NCBI GenBank assembly: GCA_903813345.2
Contig: CAIIXF020000001.1
Coordinates: forward strand, 32,156,556 to 32,220,555
DNA: 64,000 nucleotides
Direction: 5' to 3'
Source: Owenia fusiformis
Lineage: Eukaryota; Annelida; Polychaeta; Sabellida; Oweniidae
This document shows positions 46,401 to 58,400 of the stretch, piece by piece (position 1 is the stretch's first letter; each line of letters begins with the position of its first letter). Under the pieces are notes generated by a model. That model saw nothing but the letters and a program-made list of their open reading frames with translations, did no database searches and was not told the origin of the DNA. The translations under genes were made by a program, and so were the position numbers.

Positions 46401-49400
46401 AATGTTGAACTGAATTATATGCCACTATGACGTCAAATAATCTGCCCCGCCTACCCATTTTTCATGTTACTATAACAACCGCCATTTTCACGACCATTAG
46501 AATTAAAACTTAATTTTTGCAGGGTTGTTACACAGATACATTCTGCATCGTCTGTGAAATTTTCATGGAAAAATATAAAAAACTCTTAAAATGAGAGCAA
46601 AATTATGAGAACTTATTGAACGACCTGGTATATGGTGCATTCTATCCATTTCAAACTATAAAATGTTAATAATAATAATAATGTTTATAATTTGCAAACC
46701 AAATGAAACTTGAAGTTGTTATCTAGCCATGGATCATGAATTATACACTTTTACTTGAATAAAATTTGTCAACAGCGTCCCACTTAAACATGTGGTGTGC
46801 CATGAGAAATAAGTATAATTTGCAAAATGTTCCTGAACTGATACGGCCTAGTGATTGCCAAGCTAATATTCCTGATGCAAACCCCAGTGAATATAGGGTA
46901 TAGAAAGGTCTCTAAGAGATTGTATGAAGGCATCCAATCTAGAAAATTGCTCAACTAAAGCTGGCAATTAAGACAGGTTGAAAACAAAAATTTAGCTAAC
47001 ATTTCATTGATACTGCTATATCAGCAATGCGACTAAAACTAAAATATATCATCAAATATTACATTGCATTATTACTAAGAACCCCTAGCACTATATAACT
47101 ACAAAATTTGGGGTATGTAGGTTGGAAAATAGAAAAAGTTGCAGTGTCTTGAAAAAAGTGGCGTTTTATTGGCCCACCCTGTATATAGTGCATTCTAAGC
47201 ATTTCAAACTATAAATTTTGTGATGAATCCAAATGACAACTGAAACTTCAAAATTTTGAGCAACTCCCTTGAGGGGCAAGTCCCACCTGATGAAACATAT
47301 TTTATTGAATACTGATCATTATGAACATTATATGACAGCAATAATCTGGCATTGCTATTGTCTTCTCCCTTTTGGGAAAATCTATACCAAAACATGATAT
47401 CAAATTAAAATTCCTTCTTAAGTAGCGTCACAATAAGGCACAGACCTACCAACTCAAATAATCAGTATTTGTGTTATCAGGAACCATATTTCTTTAAATC
47501 AAAAAATTTAATAATAAAAAAATAGTGGCATTTTCAATTTAGAGACCATCTTGAATATTTCTTCTTGAGCAGAGGTCATTTATCCCTAAGGCATCGCCAT
47601 ATGAAGCTTGAGCTAAAGTAAAACACTTGGTTCATCTTTACATGAAGAAAGGTTCTTATTTTGATTCTGGGTTATTTCCTTCTCTTCCCATGAAATTTTG
47701 GCCCTATAAAACCAAAGTATAAACAAATTTGAACCAAATCTGTCAACTGATATTTGAGTTATCGCCCTGACAGATGAATAGACTTACGTATGATCGGACT
47801 GCCGAACAGACAGCTTCTCAATATATAGTTTTATACTGTAAAGACAAGTTCCCAGAATTATTTTTGCTTTTCACCTCCCACCATCCTCAGGTTAACCCCT
47901 CAACAAAACATGAAACATATACCACTAATTTTGATCCTAGGACTAACTTTCAAGCATAATTGTATTGAACCATCATATATGTTCTTTATTGTTTGGTTTC
48001 ATTATAATGTTCATACTGTTCTTACAAATAGAATGTGATTCAATCAACTCTAATGAAAGATTTCTAATTTGTGAAAACAACTAAATGTTTAGTTAGATTT
48101 TGGACTTCATTGATATCCTGTCATAGTCCTAAAATGTATTTTACTGGAACATTAATTTTCAACACTGATACAAAATTCCCTGACATTTCCCTGACACATC
48201 TACTGTTTCAAAATTCCCTGACATTTTTGGCCCTTTTTGACCCAATTTTAAAATTCACTGACATTTCCAGCACCTGGAAAAATAAATCAACTTCCCTGAC
48301 ATTTCCAGGTGTGTACGAACCCTGAATAAGTGTGATAACCATCATGTAATTATTTACCTTAATACATTACATAATAGGCATTGTATTTAACGTCAGATCT
48401 TAAAACAGGCACATTTACACAAGCTTTATCCTCAATTTTGGGCTCTCCTAGATCGCCAAATTTAACATCATGGCATCTCAGGGCTGAGAAGAAATGAGAT
48501 GTCATGGTTTATCATGATGGAAAGTCTTAGAATACAGGTCTGAGAGGCACTAGTTAAAGGCAGAATCAGATCTATGGGGGTGACAAAATTACAAGCAACA
48601 TCAATTGACGTACCAATCTATTCCTTACAATCTTAAATACAATATCTCCCAAAAGATTCATGATATGTTATAAATTGATGAAGTTATAATAGATTAAAAG
48701 TGCAAAAATGGGTGAAAAATGTTTAAATTCTCCAAAATAATAAGAATGGTAACCATTCTTTAAGAAAAATAATACATTATTGTAAAAATCCTCAGTTTTC
48801 CTGAAATAAAGTGTGCACTTAAGGGATTTTTAGAAAATAGACATGAAAGGGAATGACATAAGCCAGAAATATTCTAAAATTGAAACAATTTTTTTTTAGG
48901 CTGCTTGCTAGATCTGATTCTCTCTTTAAAAGATGGAGTAAGAATAGAAATGCAATGAAATGAGAAATTAAAGAAGACAAGATATGGTAGAAAATAATGG
49001 AAAAAGGAGAAAAACTCAACGAAACTGTAAATGCCAATAACATAATCACATTACTAAATCATGATATAAACATGATAAATGGTTAAATGAAAAATGCTTA
49101 ACAATAACAAAATGTAGAGGATGCATATTTTCATTATATGCAGTAATGATGTCAAGAAAGAATTTTTATGCTACAATTTCTTATAAACTAGACATTACCT
49201 TAAGTACTGACATTAGACATACAAGCACCTTGAGGTGTAATTATTATTCTAGGCATGGCATTCCAGCTATTTACAAGAGGCCTTTACCTTTAAATTTGTT
49301 TATACTAGACATACCATAAGGTTCATTTAAAACCATTCATATTAAACATACCTTGGGGTTCATTCTTACGTAATTGTGCTATGTCATTGGTAAGTGTGAT

Positions 49401-52400
49401 ATGTCTATGTAGCTTCAGTCTACGCCCTGGTAACATATATAGGAATACTGTATTGTCAAGAATGACAAACAAAATTCAAATTATAGTGCTTAAAGGTGTA
49501 TCTAGGGAGAACCATGCACAAAAAGAAGAATCAAGCAAATATGCCCCAAAAGAAGTAAATGTCATACTATATTAGAAGAAAAAAGTTACAAAGGTAATTA
49601 TGTACATGTATCCTGATAGTCTCCTTTTGATAAATTGAAATGTTTGATTGGTTCATCAAATACCAGATGAAGATTCTGATATTTCGACTTCCATTTCTTA
49701 AAGATAAACAATGGGAGATCATCATCTTTGTTTCAAAAGTATCTTGAAATGTCATAAATAATACATAAACTGATGAATGTGACTAAGTACTCTAGTAATC
49801 AAATCATATACCAAAATATTTTGAGCATCATGATTACATAGATTATATGTGCAGGCCAGGGCGGGCCAAATATTGTAATATATTTTATGGATTTATATGT
49901 GGTATAGTCTGCCAGGAATATAACACTACTGTGAAGATACAGTATCATATTTTGTTCAGTATTTGAAGAAGTTGAACAAAGCAGTTGTTACAGAGAATAA
50001 ATGTAAATAAAATATGATGAGTGATTGGATAGTAGACAGACAGTGAAAACAGATAAATGCATGTAATGTAAGGATGTCAGTGTGACAAATCAATAACAGA
50101 TTATAAATAATGGAGAAGGTGTCAGTATATAGTATATACTCCAAGGTACATTTGCTGAATGCCATGCAGATTGGCCTTTTACTTCCTTATACTCATTTTT
50201 GATACTAGGTTCATCATTACAATATGAGTTGCTTACCAGAGGGGTATCTGTTTGGGGCACCAGCTCCAGGTTTACCATAGGGGTCTTCCTTTAACTGAAA
50301 GATAAAAGCCATATTCTTGTAAAGCTCTGTGATACTGTCTACATGTTACACTTTATTGTACAACATAAAACATTCCCTCACTCTAAACACATTCTAGCTT
50401 TTGAATAACATGTATTGTTCAAAGTCATGTCTTACTTGGAGATCTTTCATCTGCAGATCCTTTACACTCAAATCTGTTATTGTTTAATAAACCAATTTTC
50501 TGAGAGAGAATTCCTCAGTTAGGGGCGGGGTCAAAATATCAATGTTCATATGGAGACGAAAGTAATTTCGTTTGGACAACAACCCCCCCCCACCCCCCCT
50601 CTAGACGAAAGCTTAGGTCACTTAAAAAAAACATTGATTTAACACACGTTCGCAATTTAACTGCATTGAACTCTTCAAAAGGAGGAGGGAAAAGTACGGA
50701 ATTTATTTGAAAAATGATCGAATTATCGTCTTTATCTACCAATATTTTGGACCTATCACACAAAAAAGCTCACGAACTATTGAAAACAAGCCTTTTTATC
50801 AGAACATAGCGCCAGAAAAAGTGAAGAAAAAGTGGGTAAGTCAATTATTTTTTGTATATCAGATCCGAATTATCGATGTTTTTTTGGTCAACGAAAGTGC
50901 CCAAAAACCCCCTCCCCCCCTCGCGAAAGTACTTTCGTCTCCATATGAACATCAATATTTTGACCCCGCCCCTTACTAAAAGTAAATATCATTTCTTCTT
51001 GCATAGTAAAAATAGATTAACAAAAGTTTGCATTAAAGCATGTATTTCAATGTAAACTTAAAACAGTCTACTCAATGAGCAAGTGAAGTTGTATTGCTCT
51101 AGCACATTGGGTACCATGAGTTACCATAGACTTTGTGGATAGATCTTACAATTTACTCTTGATATGATTTTAATCTGCAAATACTTTTATGAACAACTAG
51201 GAGTGGATAAATATCACATCGAGAGTAAATCAAATGAGTTCTTTTTATTCCATAGTTAAATTGTGTTATTCATATTAATATATAATCAACATGTAAGAGT
51301 TCTTAAAACCTATTTTGCATAGAACATTTGAAGATCACATCTGATAGTTCAGAAGTGTATTTATTAGTTTGGTGAAACTAATTTACAAATGCAATATGTT
51401 CCTACTTGTTTTAAAAACATAATTTTTACTTTGGCACAATATTCTTTGAATTGCCACATTAACTATGGAATTAGGTGATAAATATGAATATTATAATAAA
51501 AATAGAATGATGCATATTCATAACACCACTTTAAGTCTATAAGCAATTAAGCTACAACAGAATTATTATCTCTATATGCTATCATAGATAGCAACAGACC
51601 TAGGTGTTCACAGAACTCAAAGTAGATAAACACAGTGATAAAATTGCACATCGAGGATCAAAATGGCCACCATGTTATTTACCCAGCATGCCCAAAAAAT
51701 ATCAAGGCATTAACATGTCAAAATGTCACCACCTTGTTGCTCACAATATTATGAGTTCAATCTTAGTCAGATTTGAATTTCTTAGAACTTGTAGATGATT
51801 TTGAAATAATAAATTGGTCAATTTGAAGCAAATTGTAAAAAGACCTTTTTTGACCCTGAGAAGGCCATTGAAGGTGGAATCTCAAATCTAAAGTCAGATT
51901 TGAACTTTTGAGAACTTGTAGATGATTTTGAAAAAATGGTCAATTTGGAGCAAGATGAAAAAATACCTTTTTGACCTTGAGAATGTCATTGAAGGTCAAA
52001 TCTATAGTCAGATTTGAACTGTTGAGAACTTGTAGATGATTCTGAAAAAAGGTCAGTTTGAAGCAAGTTGAAAAAATACCTTTTTTACCTTTTCAACCTT
52101 GAGAAGGTTATTGAAAGTCAAATCTCAAATCTAAAGTCAAATTTGAACTTCTGATAACTTGTAGATGATTTTGAAAAAAGAAATTGGTCAATTTGAAGCA
52201 AGTTGAAAAAAGACCTTTTTGACCTTTTTTTGACCTTGAGAAGGTCATTGAAGGTCAAATCTTGATTCTAAAGTCAGATTTGAAATTCTGATAACTTGTA
52301 GATGATTTTGAAAAAGAATTGGTGAATTTGAAGTAAGTTGAAAAAAGACCTTTTTGACCTTGTGAAGGTAATTGAAGGTCGAATCTCAAATCTAAAGTCA

Positions 52401-55400
52401 GATTTGAACTTCTGATAACTTGTAATTGATTATGGAAAAAAATTGGTCAATTTGAAGCAAGTTGAAAAAAGACCTTTTTGACCTTTTTTGACCTTAAGAA
52501 GGTCATTGAAGGTCAAATCTCAAATCTTAAGTCAGATTTGAACTTCTGATAACTTGTAGATGATTTGAAAAAAAATTGGTCAATTTGAAGAAAGTTGAAA
52601 AAAGACCTTTTTGACCTTGAAAAGGTCATTAAAGGTCAAATCTTAAATATAAAGTCAGATTTGAACTTCTGGAAACATGTAGATGATTTTGAAAAAAATT
52701 GAAGTCAGTCTAAACAGTATTTGTTAAGTTATTGGAACAATATGTCACCAGTTTTTGGTGATGACATAATGAGATCATGGTACTAGTCTGCTCTTGCATC
52801 TGTCAATATTATCAGTTGACAATGAGCAGTTCTCTTGATGACAATTTTGATGAAAAAATTTATGTGGCACCCAGTTGCCCACCCGCACACACAACAGCAC
52901 AAGATAAGCACAATAAATCACTTTGTCAAAGTACAATTAGAAACATTTGACCAACTAATTTGCATCATTTATTCATCATCCATGTGCATACATGTATCTT
53001 CCTAGAAAGTCATGGATATAGCAGCTAACAGCATTCTAGGGTTCTATAAACTATAAAAGCCTCTAATAAGCACTAGATTTGCACTTACATCTGGAGTTTT
53101 TATTATATTCTTTTGCAGCTAAAATTATGAAACATTAGATCAATTAAAAACGTTTGTTTCCCAAAAAGAAAGATTTCCAGGCCAAATACGAGCAGATATA
53201 ATATATCCATCCCGCTCCTAGGAATTTTTCAAAAGTTTAAAAATTTAAAATTTAAAGTCTTAAACTTTAAAAGTTTAAATGTTTCAATTTCATTGTATTG
53301 AACGAAAGGAATATTACGAAAATGTTAAATATAAATTGTGCTTTTACAGTATAGGCCTATCTTGTCATTTGAAAAGGTGGAACCCCAAACCCACTCAAGT
53401 ATGAGATACACCAGTTAGGTACGGTCAGCTTTGGATATAGGGTATATCCCTCGGGAAATATCTATATCTCCCCTTGGTCCCTTTTATCCAAAACCTCCCA
53501 GTACACAACCCTTATATAAATACTTTCTTTGATATATAAGTATTACTGTATATTTACACTTGTACATGACTTTTTCCATATTTTAACTAATGTAGTAATG
53601 TAAAATGTTTATGTACATAATTAGGTCATGCTAAATGTAAAACCACACGAGAGTGTGACTTTAAACATCATTTTTTTTAATATGAATCAAAAGACTGCCT
53701 TCAAATTAAAAGTTTCCTAATAAAGATAAAGACTATTCTTTTTACAAATCATATATATAACAAATTGTTCCTCGAATTCTATTAAGTACCATAAAGGCAA
53801 TAAATTAAATGTTTATGGACAGGTTTTGCCTTTAAATGATATGATGACCAAGTTCTACGGGATAAAAATCCATCAGTTTTGACTTTATTTCAGGGTAACC
53901 TTCAATATCTTTAATATGTTTAATTTTGTTAAAAAATATAAAAAGTGGACATCCCCTTTTTCAAATCTAGTGAGTTTGAACATTTGAATAACTTCTATAT
54001 TTTATCAGATATCTCAATTCTTCATCTCAACTTGTTTTGTGTAAAATGGCCATTTAATTTTGACCATTTGGGATAGATCAATGAAACTTGGTAGAATGAA
54101 AGAACATTGAACGAACTTAAGATTAATTGTGCTAAATATGCCTTTAAACCCATGCTGAATGACTGAGTTATTAACATTTGTTTGGGTTACCTTTTTTTGG
54201 CTCACCCTGTAGTACTTCTTTTAAATGCTACTAATAAGTAAATCTTTACATATTTGTAATTGTAAATGAACAACATACCATCATAAGCTCTGTGCGGAGA
54301 TCATTCAGTTTCTCCTCCTGTTCTTTATAAGCCTTCTCCTGAATTTGATGGTCTGCAAAAGTTGAAACAACACAATATTAAACAACAGTAAGGAAAATTA
54401 TACATCCCATGATTTACAATACCTGACAGATGGAAACATGCCAAAAAACAAATATCTCGTCCTCATACTCAATTTCACCTCGTGCCAATACAGAAATTTT
54501 TGAGCAAAACATATCCTGAATTGCACTTCAAATCATTCAATAACTTATAGTATACAGGGATTAGAAGAAACAAACACAGGAATTAAAGAATATGTACCTA
54601 AGTCTTTGTGATACTGTTCTCTCTGTTCAGGACCTTTGATGTAGCGCACTCGTTCTTCTATGGTAGCCCGACCTTTCTGTGTATCCATAAACCGAATAGT
54701 TGGATCTCCAGGTATCTCTGTCTTCAACCTGCCAGACTTTGTTCTCTGGGGAGCACCATTGCCTGGTTTGCCAAAGTTATCATGGAAATCCTAAAAAAAT
54801 ATTAGGACATATATCTTTTTTGAATCTCTAATGGTATATTGATCACTACAGTGACTACACTGACTACAATTGCCGAGAAAAACAGCATAACAAAAGGTAT
54901 AAATATCAGTGTGATGTATCGTTGGTACAATATCATTACAGTTTTTGAATGAATAATAATTGCTACTTACAAATGGTATAACAAAATGTTGCTTATCTTC
55001 TAAAGTACCATAAAGGTAATAAATTAAATGTTCATTAACAGATTTTGCCTTGAAATAATGTAATAACTAAATTCTATGTATAACTTGTGTGAGCTACTCT
55101 AATCTGCAAATGATACCTTGCAAAGAAAAATAATGAAAAGTTTTTAAACAAGGGCCAGCTCCCTAATTGGAATTGTTTACTTGGTGCTGTGCACAAGACT
55201 GGTTATAAAAAGGGTACAATGGAACACCTCACAAGTGGATATTTTTTGGCAGAACCAAAGGCGTTCCAATTCTCCATTTCGCTGTTCGCTCTTTGAATCA
55301 GAACGTTCGCATATATGGTGCATATATGTACTCAAAAAGGACAAAATTTGATTGGTCAATATTTTTCAACGATGCATTTCGTGTAGCTATTTGTGAGACC

Positions 55401-58400
55401 CGAAAGTTCTAAATCAAATTAATTACGCAATTTTGTTTTTACACCCGCAAGCTAAATAAAAAAATGACACCATCGGAATTCTTCTTCTTTGTCATTGAAT
55501 TAATAGTCAGTATACCAGATTTAATCAATAAAAGATTATACAATTAACAACAAAATTCGGAAACGAGTATGTAAGATTTGCTTTCGAACCACTAAACTTG
55601 ACCTAGATAATAGCGACGTGTCTTCTTTGGTCAAATGCTCAGTTGTTTGTGGGTTTTCAACGTAACTCTATAATGTAATATGAAGATGAGTACTTTTATT
55701 CAGTTGTTGCATCGATGTTACAGTTTGTAGTGCGGTAATATTGGCATGAACGTGTTGAAAGTCGAATGGAATTGCTTTTTCCAATATGGCGACTAGTCAC
55801 GTGACTTCTTCTCTTCCGGAATATACTCCCATTTTCAATCATTGTTTTCACCCCGTTAGGAGCCAATAAAATGAAAAAAAATATATGTTATATAAAGATT
55901 ATTAAAAGACTAATTGTTTCTGATAGTTTGTTTTCTCCGATCGCATGGAGATTCGATCGAAAATATCGCTTGAAAAATGGGTATGAAAATCCCCATGTTA
56001 AACCAACGGGGAAAAACAAGGTAGAAAAATTTTGTTCCCCCGCGAACTGCATCATGGGAAATTTTTTGACCTTATAAGGAAAAACTTTCGCGCCATCTTT
56101 ATTAGAGATTCAATACTACCGAATCCGCGATTTTAAGAATTGCACAGATTTTACTGTACATGCATTTACACTTACACTATGTCCACTATTACTTGCTTCG
56201 TCGGATTCCAGCATTCTAGTTTTCTTGTTCAGATCAATATTGCTACCTTTGGGAGCCCCATGACCAGGCTTTCCCCAGGGGTTGTAGTTCTGAAGCATGG
56301 CTAGGTCCTATAGAGGAACAACACACAACTAATAAATGAACTTCAATGAACCATTGACTTACAGGTGCTTCCTTTTCAAAATACTTGATGTAAAGTAACA
56401 ATTAATTGCATTTCAATAAAGACAGACATGGACATACTGTCCTTGTTGCTATTCAGCCCTGTAACGATGATCTGCTTACCTTTTTTCTCTCAGCTACCAT
56501 TTGCTGCTGTTTTAGCAGTTTTTCTTGCTTATATTGCATGATATCAACCTCTGCTGCAGCCATTTCCTTCCGTGCTTTCCTCAACTCTGCAGAACTGCAA
56601 ATATTAAGTGTGAGAAATATTCAATGTTTCATCTTGGGCATGATGACTTCAATGTGTATAATTGATATTTGATTTTTCAAAACAGTCCATCAAAATTCCT
56701 GACATAAATAAATGTCCAAATTTTAAAACCAAAAGACAACAATCTAGATCTCTAGCAATCTAGCAATTAGAAATCCTGGAATCTACAAATTTAGATGAAA
56801 TTATAATAAAGAAAACTTCATAAGACCATTAAGCATTTATAGGCCCCTTTATGTATTCCCCTCAATCTCTCAAGTGAGAGGTGAGATAGAGGAGATGGCC
56901 ATATATAGGATCATAATGCAAGTCTAAAAAAATGAACAGCCTTAACTACAAAAACACTCACTTTTTCTCTTGTAATGGGTTTCTGATGGGTCTTGGTTCT
57001 GTAGTGGGAGGTCTGGGTGAGTTTATGTCAGTACCATACAGAATTCCCTTGTGCCCAGTATCTATTGTAGGCTTGTTTACATCAAAAACATGTTTCTTAG
57101 CAAAGTTTTTATGCAAATCATTGGGTAATGATTTTGATAATGGGTGCTTTGTTCCAACAAAATGTTCCTCAGGGAAGCCTCGATATCGGAAATTGTTTTC
57201 TTGTTGTATTTCCTCCACTGAGGGGTGGTAATGTGAAAGATCTCTGGGTTGAACTAAAAGTAGAAGTCATGCAAGCAAATGAACAATAATTACTAACAAG
57301 GCAATTACCATGACAAATTGTCATCATCTGTGAACAGTTCCAAATGTATAACAATTTATTACAGATGCCTGCTAATGCCAAACTTTGAATGCCAATCATT
57401 AAAAACAGTCACTAGAACAATCTGTCATCACTTCTTGCTCTGGGTGCATAATAATAATAATGAAATTATATTTACATTTAAAATACATTTCTGTTGCTTC
57501 ATTACAATTTCATAGAAATGCCAATTGAATGTACATGTATGTTGAAATATTTTCAGGCCATAATTCTCCTTGCATATATTACATGATATATTCAGCAAAA
57601 TTCAATAAAAGACATACATGTACAACAAAAATGGAACAATTCACACACGCAATTTCCTTATTCAAACATCTAAAACATTTACCTCCCTCGACTCTATCGA
57701 ATTCCTATAGACTCCAGTAACAATACATTGATTACTTCCAACTTTAGGCATATAGTACAACATAGAAATCTCTGAATATGTATAAGTTGGTGCTTTATTT
57801 GGTTACTATATCAACAGATCAACATTTTCCAAAGATAACAAGTAATAGACTGATTGGAATTGCATGTCATAACGTATTTCTAATTAATTAATCAATATGA
57901 TGTAAACTCTTCTATTGTAATACCATTTCTCCAGTTTTACAATATAGGGACCACATTGATAAGTAATTAGCAGAGAATAAATGAATGTTTACTTTGCCAA
58001 TTGTTAGACAAAAGAAAACTGGACTTTTCAAAATCATTCTGATTTTCCATTTAGTGATCATTATATCTTTAATAGGAAATGAATATTTACTTCAATACTG
58101 TATATTTTCTTCTATACTGAACTTCAGTCTAAATATTTCAATTACTTAGGACTATGCGTTTTGCTTAAACCCAGAGCATTGTACCACTTAACCTTCAATA
58201 GAAATGTTGAAAATATCAATACTGTGACATTTACCTCATTTTGAGCCCCATAACCATGTTGCCTCACCTGCAATATGTAATCACACACACTGACTCATGC
58301 AGTCAAACAAACAGAAATTTACCTTGATAGATAAATTAATCTATTAAACTAAGTCTAAATATCCAAAAGTCAGCAAAATAGCTAAGGAATGGATATTTCC

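Larger units (their letters stand above)
44690..46628 (+). mobile_element. Intact mariner element with ~188-bp TIRs
   Basis: The ends CCAGGTCGTTCAATAAGTTC and its inverse border TA on both sides (44688-44689 and 46629-46630). The inverted repeats run to about 44877 and from about 46440 with few mismatches. Length 1,939 bp includes a transposase interrupted by an intron. High arm similarity and an open transposase frame point to recent insertion. Confidence 0.92.
44282..48324. mobile_element. hAT-like element with CAGGGTTCGTACACCT ends, hosting a mariner
   Basis: CAGGGTTCGTACACCT at 44282 is mirrored by AGGTGTGTACGAACCCTG ending 48324, with AATAA on both outer sides (44277-44281 and 48325-48329). 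The subterminal motif ATTCCCTGACATTTCC is repeated at both ends. About half the length is the inserted mariner. No transposase of its own is visible, so it is non-autonomous. The hAT call rests on the CAG ends and subterminal repeats. Confidence 0.7.

Noticed and set aside
58235-58267. 33-bp segment VRQHGYGAQNE with AG/GT borders, reminiscent of a degenerate GAP motif
   Set aside because: Exon 3 ends and exon 4 begins in phase 1, where this segment would end in TGA. Only usable as a poison exon, for which there is no evidence.
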